A DNA stretch of 35,315 bases from Reyranella soli (lineage in GTDB: Bacteria; Pseudomonadota; Alphaproteobacteria; Reyranellales; Reyranellaceae), in NCBI RefSeq assembly GCF_007992495.1, contig NZ_BKAJ01000144.1:1-35315 (forward strand), in the 5' to 3' direction. Each line of letters opens with the position of its first letter. Positions within the stretch are counted from its first letter, which is position 1. Below, piece after piece: positions 9,182-17,149 of this stretch. The position numbers and the translations under genes are program-made. The notes under the pieces are model-generated. The model did not search any database. It saw only the letters and a list, made by a program, of their open reading frames with translations, and had not been told where the DNA came from.

Positions 9182-9802
9182 ATGTCCCTCGAAACCTGGT
9201 GGCTCTTTCTCGGGGCCATCGTTCTCATCGCCAGCACGCCCGGGCCGAACGTCCTCTACGTCACGACGCGCAGCATCCGCTTCGGGATGCGCGCCAGCAT
9301 CGTCGCCATGATGGGCTGCCTGCTCGCCCTGGTGCTCATGCTGGTGAGATCGGTGGCGGGCTTGAGCGCCTTGCTGATCACGTTGCCCGCCGCCTTCGAC
9401 GCCCTGAGGTACCTTGGCGCGGCCTATCTGATCTGGCTCGGCATCCAGACGTGGCGCGCGCGGGATGAGCCGGAGGACGCAGCCATCGCCGCGCCCGAAG
9501 CGTCCCTCGTCGCCACCTTTCGCGGCGGCTTCCTGGTCGGCATCAGCAATCCCAAGCTGCTGATCTTTGCCGCCGCCTTCTTCCCGCAGTTCATCACGCA
9601 GAGCGCGCCGTCGTTGCCGCAGTTCGCCCTGCTGGTGGCGACTTTCGTCGCCGTCGAGCTCAGCTTCTATCTCGTCTATGCGCTGAGCGGCCGGCGGCTG
9701 GCGGCGCATCTGGTGCGCGGCGCGTGGCGGCGGCGGTTGAACCGGGCGAGCGGCGTGATCTTCGCGGGTTTCGGCGTCGCGCTGCTGCGCTATCGGCCGT
9801 AA
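9182..9802 (+). CDS. LysE/RhtB-family amino-acid exporter
   Basis: This is a 206-residue inner-membrane exporter of the LysE/RhtB family, proteins that pump amino acids (lysine, homoserine, threonine and others) out of the cell. Six hydrophobic segments are visible. The N-terminal signature is present as ASTPGPNVLYV near residues 18-28 (family pattern 'PGP'), and the middle motif GFLVGISNPKLLIFAAAFFPQF is nearly ideal. The ATG at 9182 is preceded by AGGAG at a long distance (11 bases); an upstream ATG at 9101 would add a non-membrane leader and is unlikely. The substrate cannot be read from sequence. No LysR-type regulator adjoins it. Confidence 0.88.
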   Translation: MSLETWWLFLGAIVLIASTPGPNVLYVTTRSIRFGMRASIVAMMGCLLALVLMLVRSVAGLSALLITLPAAFDALRYLGAAYLIWLGIQTWRARDEPEDAAIAAPEASLVATFRGGFLVGISNPKLLIFAAAFFPQFITQSAPSLPQFALLVATFVAVELSFYLVYALSGRRLAAHLVRGAWRRRLNRASGVIFAGFGVALLRYRP

Positions 9803-9914
9803 CAGCAGCGATATCTCGTTTCGATCTCGATTCATCGCGTCTGCAGTCGTAGAACGCGACGCAGAGCGTTCGGCTTCGTACAGTCATGGCAACACGCACG
9901 CCTGGGAGGGCGCC

Positions 9915-10946
9915 ATGACGATCATGAAAATCAGCAGCCGCAACCTGTCCGCGGTGCGCCGCCGCGCCCTCGTGAAGGGCGGCATGGCCGGCATCATCGC
10001 CAGCGGCCTCGCCCCCACCTTCGCCCGCGCCCAGGCCAAGAAGCTCGTCATGGCGCATCTCAACGCCATCCCCGAATCGGCGGCCGTCGCCTTCGACTGG
10101 CAGGCGGCCGAGGTGCGCAAGCGCTCCAATGGCGAGCTCGACATGCAGTTCTTCGGCGGCACGCTCCTGAACAAGGAGCTCGAGATCATGAACGCCGTGA
10201 AGTCGGGCAACATCGCCATCGGCAATCCCGGCGGCGCCGCCGCGACGGTGTTCCCCGAGATGGGCGTATTCCTGGTGCCCTATCTCGTGCAGAGCTACGA
10301 CCAGGCCTACAAGATGTTCAACGGCAAGATCGGCGATGCGCTCGATCAGCAGTTCCAGGAAAAGTACAAGCTCAAGACCCTGTGCTTCTTCGACTACGGC
10401 TTCCGCCATTTCTGGACCAGCAAGAAGGCGATCGTCGAGCCGCGCGACCTGCGCGGCGCCAAGATCCGCGTGCAGCAGGCCAAGGTCTACGGCGACACCA
10501 TCAACGGGCTGGGCGGCAACGCCGTGCCGATGGCCTGGGGCGAAGTGATCTCGGCGGCCAAGCAGGGCGTGATCGACGGTGGCGACCTGCCGATCGTCAA
10601 CCAGGTCGCACTCAAGATCTACGAGGTCTCGAAGTACTGCTCGATGACCTATCACAATTACGGGCCGACGCTGAACACCATGAACCTTGCGGTATGGGAG
10701 AGCCTCAACGACCCGCAGAAGAAGCTGATGCTCGACACCAGCCGCGAGGCCCAGGAGAAGATCCGCCAGGCCACCGAATCGGTCGACAACCTGGCCGCGG
10801 CCAAGGCGGCGCTCGAGCCCAAGGGCATGACCGTCGTGCAGGGCAACGTCGACGCCTTCCGCAAGGTCGCCCAGGAGAAGATCTGGCCCGCCTACAAGAC
10901 GCAGTACGCGGCGATGTGGGACGAGATCGCGACCTTCAAGGCGTAA
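9915..10946 (+). CDS. TRAP transporter substrate-binding protein (DctP-type)
   Basis: This is the periplasmic receptor of a complete TRAP operon. The 343 residues start with a twin-arginine-like signal (VRRRALVKGGMAG, about 14-26) and probable cleavage after the FARAQA segment near residue 41. The mature part shows the DctP signature: FQEKYKLKTLCFFDYGFRHF, then RDLRGAKIRVQQAKVY, whose arginine contacts the ligand carboxylate in this family, then PMAWGEVISAAKQGVIDGG. A GGGAGGG ribosome site lies just before the ATG. The small and large permeases follow within a few bases. The ligand is most likely a monocarboxylate, dicarboxylate or keto acid, inferred from the family only. Confidence 0.92.
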   Translation: MTIMKISSRNLSAVRRRALVKGGMAGIIASGLAPTFARAQAKKLVMAHLNAIPESAAVAFDWQAAEVRKRSNGELDMQFFGGTLLNKELEIMNAVKSGNIAIGNPGGAAATVFPEMGVFLVPYLVQSYDQAYKMFNGKIGDALDQQFQEKYKLKTLCFFDYGFRHFWTSKKAIVEPRDLRGAKIRVQQAKVYGDTINGLGGNAVPMAWGEVISAAKQGVIDGGDLPIVNQVALKIYEVSKYCSMTYHNYGPTLNTMNLAVWESLNDPQKKLMLDTSREAQEKIRQATESVDNLAAAKAALEPKGMTVVQGNVDAFRKVAQEKIWPAYKTQYAAMWDEIATFKA

Positions 10947-10953
10947 CCGGAAG

Positions 10954-11454
10954 GTGGCCCGCCATATTGCGGCGATCCCCAAGGTCGTCGTCGCCCTGCT
11001 GCTGGTTGCCGCCATCGTCAACCTGCTGATCGGCGTGTTCCTGCGTTACGTCATGATCGAGGTGACGGACTGGCTGGACGTCGATCCCATCCGCTTCACC
11101 TGGGTCGAGGAGGTCGGCGAGATGATGCTGGCCTGGCTGACCCTCATCGGGGCGGCGATCGGCGTGCGCGAGCGTTCGCACTTCACCTTGCATGTGCTGA
11201 CGCACAAGTTCTCGGCCAAGACCCAGCTCCTGATCGAGCGCGGCCATCACGTGCTGATCGCCGTCATCGGCGGCATCGCGGCCTGGTACGGCGTAAAGCT
11301 CTGCATGCTGAACCGGACGCTCGCCACGCCCGGGCTCGAGATCAATCTCGCCGTGCTCTACGCCTCGGTCGTGGTCGGCGGCGTGCTGCTGGTGGTCTAC
11401 GCCATCTCCATGATCGTAGCGCCTCCGCCCGTCGATCCCGACGTCGTGCACTAA
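10954..11454 (+). CDS. TRAP transporter small permease (DctQ-type)
   Basis: This is the small membrane subunit partnering the receptor at 9915. The 166 residues contain four hydrophobic helices, and after helix two the family signature GVRERSHFTLHVLTH is present. It starts at a GTG seven bases after the receptor stop. The ribosome-binding purines GGAAG abut the GTG with no spacer, which is poor, but no other ATG, GTG or TTG occurs in frame before the first helix. Translation may therefore depend on coupling to the receptor gene. The region LDVDPIRFTWVEEVGEMMLAW matches the usual polar loop of DctQ. Confidence 0.9.
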   Translation: MARHIAAIPKVVVALLLVAAIVNLLIGVFLRYVMIEVTDWLDVDPIRFTWVEEVGEMMLAWLTLIGAAIGVRERSHFTLHVLTHKFSAKTQLLIERGHHVLIAVIGGIAAWYGVKLCMLNRTLATPGLEINLAVLYASVVVGGVLLVVYAISMIVAPPPVDPDVVH

Positions 11455-11465
11455 GGGTCCAGCGT

Positions 11466-12749
11466 ATGTTGTTGCTTGCCGTCGGGTTGATCTTCGTCGT
11501 CCTGATCCTGTTCTCCATGCCGATCGTGTTCGCGCTCGGCGTCTCGGGCGTCGCCGGGCTGCTGATCGGCGGCTACGATATGCAGGTCCTGTCCTCCAGC
11601 ATGGTCTCGGGCTCGCAGAGCTGGGTGCTGCTCGCCATCCCGGCCTTCGTCTTCGCCGGCGGCCTGATGGAGAAATGCGGCATGAGCCACGCCCTGGTCG
11701 ACTTCGCGCGCGCGCTGGTCGGCTGGGTCAAGGGCGGGCTCGGCATGTCGGTGATCGTGGTCGCCTATTTCTTCTCCGACATCTGCGGCTCGAAGATGGC
11801 CGAGGTCTCGGCGCTGGGCTCGACCCTGATGCCGCCGCTCACCAGGGCCGGCTACAAGCGCGAGGATTCGGCCTCGCTGATCGCGGCCGGCACGGCCATG
11901 GGCATGCTGGTGCCGCCCGCCATCTTCATGATCGTGATCGCCCAGGTGACCAACACCTCGGCGGTGGCGCTGTTCTTGGGCGGCTTCATCCCGGCGGCCA
12001 CCATCATGGTCTGCCTGATGGTGCTGGTGTACTTCCGCGCCCGCAAATACGACTGGCCGGTCGATTCCAAGCCCAGCATGGCGCGCATCCTGACCACGGG
12101 TCGAACGGCGGCGGTGCCGCTGGTCATCCCCATCGTCATCCTTGGCGGCTTCTTCCTCGGCATCTTCACCGCCACCGAGGCGGGCGCCGTGGTCGCGGGC
12201 TACGCCTTCCTGGCGGCGCGGCTCTACTATCGCAACGTCAGCTACAAGCAGATGGCGCGGCTCGCCTACGACAGCGCCATCCTGACGGCGGCGGTGATCT
12301 TCCTGCTCGCGGTCGCCTCGGTGTTCCAATACCTGATGGGCGTGTCGGGCGTGCCGAAGCTTCTGGCCGAGGTGCTGCACCCGCTGCGCGACGCGCCGTG
12401 GCTCTTCCTGCTGGTCACGGCGCTGATCACCATGATGTTCGGCATGGTGCTGGAAGGCCTGCCCGCCGCGGTGGTGCTGATCCCGGTGGTGTTCCCGATC
12501 GCCGAGGAGATGGGCATAGATCCCATCCACTTCAACATCGTGCAGACCGCGGCCGTCGGCATCGGCCTGTTCCTGCCGCCGATGGGCGTCGGCCTCTTGA
12601 TGGCGCTGCGCTTCGCCAACCTCACGGTCGGCCAGCACTGGCGCTCCTACATGCCCTACGTCGCCGCGCTGATGATCGGCCTGCTGCTGATCATCCTGTT
12701 CCCGCAGATCTCGCTGTTCCTGCCCAAGAGCGCCGGACTGATCAAGTAG
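11466..12749 (+). CDS. TRAP transporter large permease (DctM-type)
   Basis: This is the large membrane subunit of the second, complete TRAP importer. Its 427 residues and about 12 hydrophobic segments fit the family length well. Signatures include IPAFVFAGGLMEKCGM, SDICGSKMAEVSALGSTLMP and GMLVPPAIFMIVIAQV (the 'PPS/PPA' loop), and late on EEMGIDPIHFNIVQTAAVGI, typical of DctM. It starts 11 bases after the small-permease stop. The stop codon is built into the left arm of a hairpin (12747-12773) shared with the convergent rnk-like gene. It is clearly distinct from the large permease at 3232, so the window holds two unrelated TRAP systems rather than a duplication. Confidence 0.93.
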   Translation: MLLLAVGLIFVVLILFSMPIVFALGVSGVAGLLIGGYDMQVLSSSMVSGSQSWVLLAIPAFVFAGGLMEKCGMSHALVDFARALVGWVKGGLGMSVIVVAYFFSDICGSKMAEVSALGSTLMPPLTRAGYKREDSASLIAAGTAMGMLVPPAIFMIVIAQVTNTSAVALFLGGFIPAATIMVCLMVLVYFRARKYDWPVDSKPSMARILTTGRTAAVPLVIPIVILGGFFLGIFTATEAGAVVAGYAFLAARLYYRNVSYKQMARLAYDSAILTAAVIFLLAVASVFQYLMGVSGVPKLLAEVLHPLRDAPWLFLLVTALITMMFGMVLEGLPAAVVLIPVVFPIAEEMGIDPIHFNIVQTAAVGIGLFLPPMGVGLLMALRFANLTVGQHWRSYMPYVAALMIGLLLIILFPQISLFLPKSAGLIK

Positions 12750-12773
12750 TCATACGCAGTCCGCGTATGACTA
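12747..12773. terminator. Stop-to-stop hairpin between convergent genes
   Basis: Arms TAGTCATACGC (12747-12757) and GCGTATGACTA (12763-12773) are perfect inverted repeats of 11 bases around a 5-base loop. The left arm begins with the TAG stop of the large permease, and the right arm ends with the stop of the rnk-like gene on the other strand. There is only a weak T-rich run (GTTCTT) on the plus side. It probably acts as a bidirectional terminator or mRNA 3'-end stabiliser. Confidence 0.65.
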
Positions 12774-13169
12774 GTTCTTGACCTTCTCCACAGTGAGCTC
12801 GTGGCGGCGGCCGTCGCGCGCCGTCCACGAGATCGACTGGCCCTCGGCCAGGCCGATCAAGGCGGCGCCGACCGGCGTCATCACCGAGATGCGATGCTCG
12901 TCGAGGCTCTCCTCGGCGGGATAGACCAGCTTGAAGGTGCGGGTGTTGCCGTCGTCCGACTTGAAGGTCACGGTCGAGCCCATGCGCACCACGTCGTTCG
13001 GCACGCTGCCGTCCTGCACGACCTTGGCGCGGTCCATTTCCGACAGAAGCTCGTTCGCGACTTCGGGCAGCCGTTCGAGCGACGCGGTGGCGAGATCGGT
13101 CAGCCGTTCGTAGTCGGCATTGCTGACGATGATCTGGGGAACCGAGCGGGTACGAACGACGTCGCGCAT
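12771..13169 (-). CDS. rnk: Rnk-like GreA/GreB-family regulator
   Basis: This is a 132-residue protein of the Rnk group (regulator of nucleoside diphosphate kinase), related to the C-terminal FKBP-like half of transcription factors GreA/GreB. In the family it binds RNA polymerase but lacks the long coiled coil needed for transcript cleavage. Here a short helical N-terminus (about residues 17-50) precedes the globular part with VRMGSTVTFKSDD, LVYPAEE and the signature SVMTPVGAALIGLAEG (about 95-110). This is the typical 'SVLTPVGAALLGL' of Rnk. A well-placed AGGAGATC precedes the ATG. The next gene upstream on this strand is 229 bases away, so it is probably monocistronic. The function is transferred from E. 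coli and is uncertain. Confidence 0.88.
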   Translation of the reverse strand: MRDVVRTRSVPQIIVSNADYERLTDLATASLERLPEVANELLSEMDRAKVVQDGSVPNDVVRMGSTVTFKSDDGNTRTFKLVYPAEESLDEHRISVMTPVGAALIGLAEGQSISWTARDGRRHELTVEKVKN

Positions 13170-13211
13170 GACGATCTCCTGATAAGCACTCCGATTGTCT
13201 TAGAGGGTTGG

Positions 13212-13397
13212 GCTTCGTCTCAGACGAAGCGTGCGCCCCCAGGTCGGGCGCAGCAAGGCCGGACCTCAGGTTACGCTTTGGCGCCCGGTCGGTTCCGGGA
13301 CGCCACCAACAAATATGCGGCGGCTTTCCTCATACCCCAACAATTGGGGTCTGAGCCGGCAGAGTCAACCTACTCTGCGTCACCCCTGAGGGGCGTG
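13212..13397. repeat. Cluster of short palindromes between panE-like and rnk-like genes
   Basis: This gap holds several unrelated perfect inverted repeats. GCTTCGTCT/AGACGAAGC is at 13212-13230 and ACCCCAA/TTGGGGT at 13334-13350. CAGAGT/ACTCTG is at 13360-13377 and CCCCT/AGGGG at 13383-13393. The last three lie just after the panE-like stop (13399, minus strand) and could end that operon's transcript. The first lies in the rnk leader. None has a clear T-run. Confidence 0.5.
13272..13296 (-). promoter_or_regulatory. Possible EcfG-like promoter for rnk (one mismatch)
   Basis: On the minus strand GGAAC (13296-13292) is followed after exactly 16 bases by CGTA (13275-13272), one base off the alphaproteobacterial general-stress consensus GGAAC-N16/17-CGTT. 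It lies about 100 bases upstream of the rnk start. This is weaker than the exact match at 25549-25573. Confidence 0.25.
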
Positions 13398-13398
13398 C

Positions 13399-14346
13399 CT
13401 ACATCGCCGGCTTGCCGATGCCGCCCCGGGCGCGGCGCGCGAGATAGGCCTGCAAATGGGCATAGGCCATGCGCAGATTGGGCGTGGCGATGCCCGCCTT
13501 TTTCGCGCGCGCGATCATGTCGCCGACGATGTGGTCGGCCTCGACCATCGCGGTCTTCTCGAGGTCGTGCAACATCGAGGCGGCGAAGCGCGACCCCTTC
13601 TGGGTGAGGTAGCCCTTCACGGTCTGCATGCCCTTCTCGCCGGGATCGCCGCCGGCCGCGGCGGCCACCTTGCGGCATTCCTCGACGGTCTCGAGCATGA
13701 TCGCCTGGCCCTCGCCGGCCTCGAGAATGTCGCCGACCGTGCCGCGCATCAGGCAGGTCATCGCCGCCAGCGAGCACAGCATGATCCACTTGTCCCAGAG
13801 GTCCTGGACGATGTTCTTGTGCAGGCCGCCATCGATGCCGCTCTTCTTGATCGCAGCATCGAGCTCGACCAGTGCCGATCGCGCCGCCTTGCCGTCGCGC
13901 TCGCCGAACGAGATCGCCGCGAACGGGCTGGTGTGCAGGATCGCGCCCTCGGGCGACAGCGTGACGCCGACGCGCGCCAGGCCACCCACGACCTTGGCAT
14001 CGCCGAACTTCGCGGCCAGCACATCGATGTGGCGCATGCCGTTCAGCAGCGGCACCACCGTCGTGTTCGGCCCGACCGCCGGCGCGATCGACTCGATCGC
14101 CGAGTCGAGGTCGTACGCCTTGGCCGTCAGCAGCACGATGTCGTAGGGCCCGCCCTCGCTGCCGTTCAGGACGGTCTTCACCTTTTGCGTGATGTCGCCC
14201 TTGGTGCTTTTGATCACCAGGCCGTCGCGCTCCAGCCACTCGCGCCGAGCCGGACGGACCAGGAAGGTGACGTCGGCGCCGCTCTGCTGCAGGCGGCCAC
14301 CGACATAGCCGCCGATGGCGCCGGCGCCCAGGATCAGGATCTTCAC
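13399..14346 (-). CDS. 2-dehydropantoate 2-reductase-family protein (paralogue 1)
   Basis: This NADPH-dependent ketoacid reductase of the PanE/ApbA family has 315 residues. The Rossmann loop GAGAIGG is at residues 7-13. The family's functional residues are retained: Lys76 in TAKAYD, Asn102 in LLNG, Lys186 in WDKW (the catalytic lysine of E. coli PanE) and Glu269 in VEADHIVGD. The start is a GTG preceded by GAGGGGAG, 13 bases after the stop of the second paralogue. The two copies share 66 of their first 100 residues. Canonical PanE makes pantoate for coenzyme A, but many PanE-like proteins in tandem or catabolic clusters reduce other 2-oxo acids. I cannot say whether this one is the biosynthetic enzyme. 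Confidence 0.88.
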   Translation of the reverse strand: MKILILGAGAIGGYVGGRLQQSGADVTFLVRPARREWLERDGLVIKSTKGDITQKVKTVLNGSEGGPYDIVLLTAKAYDLDSAIESIAPAVGPNTTVVPLLNGMRHIDVLAAKFGDAKVVGGLARVGVTLSPEGAILHTSPFAAISFGERDGKAARSALVELDAAIKKSGIDGGLHKNIVQDLWDKWIMLCSLAAMTCLMRGTVGDILEAGEGQAIMLETVEECRKVAAAAGGDPGEKGMQTVKGYLTQKGSRFAASMLHDLEKTAMVEADHIVGDMIARAKKAGIATPNLRMAYAHLQAYLARRARGGIGKPAM

Positions 14347-14359
14347 TTCAACGCTCCCC

Positions 14360-15292
14360 TCATTTCAATCCAAGACGGGCTCGACGCGCCTCGTAGGCCT
14401 GCAGATGGGCATAGGCGAAGCGCAGGTTGGGCGCGGGCAATCCGGCCTTGCGGGCGCGCATCAGCATGTCGCCGACGATCGAGCGCGCCTCGACCGCGCC
14501 GCCCTTCTCGATGTCGCCCAGGATGGAGGCGACGGCCTTGCCGCCCGGCTGGGTCAGGCCGGTTTCGATGCCGGTGCGCACCTTGTCGCTGGGCGCATGG
14601 CCGGCGGCCGCCGCGACGCGGCAGCATTCCTCCAGCGTCTCGCGCATCAGCGCGGCGCCATCCTCGGCGGCGACGATGTCGCCCACCGTGCCGCGCATGG
14701 CCGCGCACATCGAGGCGATGGTGCCCAGCATCACCCACTTGTCCCAGAGATCCTGGTTGATGTCGGGATTGATGCCGCCGTCGATGCCGGCCTTCTTGCA
14801 GGCTGCATCGAGCTCGACCAACGCCTTGCGCGCCGGCTTGCCGTCGCGCTCGCCGAACGACACGCCCGAGGCGCCGCTGTGCAGGATCTCTCCGTTCGGT
14901 CCCAGCATGCCGGAGATGCGCGCCAGGCCACCGGCCACACGCGCCGCGCCGAAGCGGGCGTCGAGCGTGGCAAAATGGGCGTGGCCGTTCAGCATGGGCA
15001 CGATGGTGGTCTCCGGCCCGACCGCCGGGGCGATCGAGTCCATGGCCGAGTCGAGGTCGTAGCCCTTGCAGGCCAGGATCACGACGTCGTACGGGCCGCC
15101 TTCGTCGCCGCGCGTCACCACCTTGACCGGCACGGTGAAGTCGCCCTTGGGACTCTTGACCACCAGGCCGTTGCGCCGCACCAGCTCGGCGCGCTTCTCG
15201 CGCAGCAGGAAGGTGGTGTCGATGCCGGCCTGGCTGAGCCGCGCACCCCAATAGCCGCCGACCGCGCCGGCGCCCAGGATCAGGATCTTCAC
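14360..15292 (-). CDS. 2-dehydropantoate 2-reductase-family protein (paralogue 2)
   Basis: This is the second PanE/ApbA-family reductase, 310 residues, immediately upstream of paralogue 1 in the same operon. It has GAGAVGG at residues 7-13, Lys76 in ACKGYD, Asn102 in MLNG, Lys185 in WDKW and a conserved Glu in VEARSIVGD. The catalytic set is therefore complete, although the following Asp-His of paralogue 1 is replaced by Arg-Ser. Its GTG start overlaps the stop of the phosphatase gene (GTGA), so translation is coupled. An open frame continues upstream to 15805, but that part is antisense-type sequence under the phosphatase gene and the Rossmann fold begins at the GTG. Differences cluster in the loop after Asn102, which may mean different substrates. 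Confidence 0.88.
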   Translation of the reverse strand: MKILILGAGAVGGYWGARLSQAGIDTTFLLREKRAELVRRNGLVVKSPKGDFTVPVKVVTRGDEGGPYDVVILACKGYDLDSAMDSIAPAVGPETTIVPMLNGHAHFATLDARFGAARVAGGLARISGMLGPNGEILHSGASGVSFGERDGKPARKALVELDAACKKAGIDGGINPDINQDLWDKWVMLGTIASMCAAMRGTVGDIVAAEDGAALMRETLEECCRVAAAAGHAPSDKVRTGIETGLTQPGGKAVASILGDIEKGGAVEARSIVGDMLMRARKAGLPAPNLRFAYAHLQAYEARRARLGLK

Positions 15293-15969
15293 TTCTGGAT
15301 TTTCCTTTCGGCCAACCAATCGGCGAGCCAGGTCGCGAGGTCGTCGGTCTCGTGATGGATGTGGCTGAGATCGAGATCGCCGGCACGCTTCACGCTCTCT
15401 TCGGTGCGGATCCACACCGTGCGCATGCCCATGTCGCCGGCAGGCTTCAGATTGACGGCCATGTCGTCGGCCATGCAGGCGCGCGTCGGATCGACGCCGT
15501 GCTTGACCACGAGCTTCTCGTAGATCTGCTTGTGTGGCTTCGGCCAATAGTCGCCGGCGGCGATATCGAAGATCGCCTCGAAGTGATGGGCCACGCCCAG
15601 CCGCTCCATGACGCGCTCGGCATGCGGCACGTCGCCCGCGGTGAAGATCAGCTTGCGGCCGGGCAGCGCCTTGAGCGACGCCTCGAGCGCGGGGTTGGCC
15701 TCGACCGGTGAGTAGTCGATGTCGTGCACGTAATCGAGGAAGTGCGTGGGATCGACACCGTGCAGGGTCATCATCCCGCGCATCGACGTGCCGTGCTCGC
15801 GCCAATACTGTTTCTGCACGCGCCGCGCCTCGTCGACATCGACCTTCAGCAGGTCGGCGATATAGCGGCCGATGCGCACGTCGATCTGGGCGAAGAGGTT
15901 GCAGCGCGCCGGATAGAGCGTGTTGTCGAGGTCGAACAGCCAGACGTCAGGGTCGTGTTTTGGCGGCAT
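15289..15969 (-). CDS. HAD-family hydrolase, pyrimidine 5'-nucleotidase type
   Basis: This is a 226-residue haloacid-dehalogenase-fold phosphatase of the Sdt1/YjjG-like pyrimidine 5'-nucleotidase group. Motif I FDLDNTLYP carries the nucleophile Asp13 and acid Asp15. Motif II is IFTAGD, motif III the lysine in KPHKQIYEKL, and motif IV ADDMAVNLKPA with paired Asp. A helical cap follows motif I (about residues 25-85). It opens an operon with two PanE-like reductases, overlapping the first by four bases. No ribosome site is visible before the ATG at 15969, and rmuC starts divergently 60 bases away. The family dephosphorylates UMP/CMP or damaged nucleotides, but a sugar phosphate or cofactor substrate is equally possible. 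Confidence 0.87.
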   Translation of the reverse strand: MPPKHDPDVWLFDLDNTLYPARCNLFAQIDVRIGRYIADLLKVDVDEARRVQKQYWREHGTSMRGMMTLHGVDPTHFLDYVHDIDYSPVEANPALEASLKALPGRKLIFTAGDVPHAERVMERLGVAHHFEAIFDIAAGDYWPKPHKQIYEKLVVKHGVDPTRACMADDMAVNLKPAGDMGMRTVWIRTEESVKRAGDLDLSHIHHETDDLATWLADWLAERKIQK

Positions 15970-16029
15970 TGTTGATGGATTAGCCGCCGTCGGTGCGCTT
16001 GTCGAGCCGAGGGCTTATAAGGGCTGCCA

Positions 16030-17115
16030 ATGGATCTTTTGACGATCATTCTCCTGGCCATCGTCGTGCTGCTCGGCGTGGTTCTTGCCGTCGTCCTGCT
16101 CCGCCAGGGCAACGGCCGCGACGCCGAGCAGATGCGCCAGCAGCTCAGCCTGGCGATGAGCCAACAGGCCGAGACCGTGCAGCGGGTCGAGCGTTCGCTG
16201 CGCGAGCAGGAGCAGGCGCTGGCCAAGGCGGTCGGCGAGCGGCTCGACCGCACCGAGCACGCCACGGGCCAGATCGTCACCGACCTGCGCGAACGGCTGG
16301 TGCGCATCGACGAGGCGCAGAAGAAGATCGGCGACCTCTCGACCCAGGTGGTCAGCCTGCAGGAGGTGCTGTCGAACAAGCAGGCGCGCGGCGCCTTCGG
16401 CGAGGTGCAGCTGAACGACCTGGTGCAGAGCGCGCTGCCGCCGCAGGCCTACGCGTTCCAGCACACGCTGTCGTCGGGAGCGCGCGCCGACTGCCTGCTG
16501 ATGCTGCCCAACCCGCCGGGCTCGATCGCCATCGACGCCAAGTTCCCATTGGAGAGCTATAGCGCGCTTCGCGCTGTGGCGGCGGGCGACGGGCCGGCTC
16601 TGCTGGTGGCACAGCGCGCTTTCCAGCAGGCCATCCGCAAGCACATCGGCGACATCCGCGACAAGTACATCGTGCCCGGCGAGACCGCCGAATCGGCGCT
16701 GATGTTCCTGCCGTCGGAAGCGGTCTATGCCGAGCTGCACGCCAACTTCACCGGCCTGGTCGAGGAGAGCTATCGCGCCCGCGTCTGGATCGTGTCGCCG
16801 ACGACCATGATGGCGACGCTGAACACCGTGCGCGCCGTGCTTAAGGACGTGCGCATGCGCGAGCAGGCGGGCGAGATCCAGAAGACGGTCGGCTTGCTGA
16901 TGGGTGACGTCCAGCGGCTGGGCGACCGCGTCGAGCGGCTGAAGACGCACTTCGGGCAGACCGAGAAGGACCTGCGCGAGATCGACATCTCGGCCGACCG
17001 CATCACCAAGCGCGGCCAGCGCATTCTAGACGTCGATCTCGGCGAGGAGCCGGAGCTGCCCAAGCCTCAGGAAGAATCGCTGCCGTTCACCGAGAACGGG
17101 AAAGTAAGAAAGTAG
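16030..17115 (+). CDS. rmuC: DNA recombination protein RmuC
   Basis: RmuC is a membrane-anchored protein with a PD-(D/E)XK-nuclease-like core that limits recombination and inversion at short repeats in E. coli. The 361-residue product has one N-terminal membrane helix (about 3-24). A long coiled-coil region rich in Gln, Glu and Arg follows (about 30-115). The RmuC core begins at NKQARGAFGEVQL and contains DCLLMLPNPPGSIAIDAKFPLE, the typical catalytic 'IDAKFPL' strand. The charged C-terminus is short. AAGGG lies six bases before the ATG. It is alone in its operon, with a hairpin just after the stop and repeat elements beyond it. Confidence 0.94.
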   Translation: MDLLTIILLAIVVLLGVVLAVVLLRQGNGRDAEQMRQQLSLAMSQQAETVQRVERSLREQEQALAKAVGERLDRTEHATGQIVTDLRERLVRIDEAQKKIGDLSTQVVSLQEVLSNKQARGAFGEVQLNDLVQSALPPQAYAFQHTLSSGARADCLLMLPNPPGSIAIDAKFPLESYSALRAVAAGDGPALLVAQRAFQQAIRKHIGDIRDKYIVPGETAESALMFLPSEAVYAELHANFTGLVEESYRARVWIVSPTTMMATLNTVRAVLKDVRMREQAGEIQKTVGLLMGDVQRLGDRVERLKTHFGQTEKDLREIDISADRITKRGQRILDVDLGEEPELPKPQEESLPFTENGKVRK

Positions 17116-17123
17116 GCTGGGGG

Positions 17124-17143
17124 CGCGCCACTCCAGTGGCGCG
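17124..17143 (+). terminator. Hairpin downstream of rmuC
   Basis: CGCGCCACT (17124-17132) and AGTGGCGCG (17135-17143) form a perfect 9-base-pair stem with a two-base centre, nine bases after the rmuC stop. It is followed by TTATGGTCTTT, a loose T-rich tail. It is a plausible intrinsic terminator, though the loop is very tight. Confidence 0.5.
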
Positions 17144-17149
17144 TTATGG

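Noticed and set aside
14360..15805. A longer second PanE-like protein with a 171-residue N-terminal extension
   Set aside because: The extension is an out-of-frame reading of the phosphatase gene; the Rossmann motif begins at the GTG at 15292.
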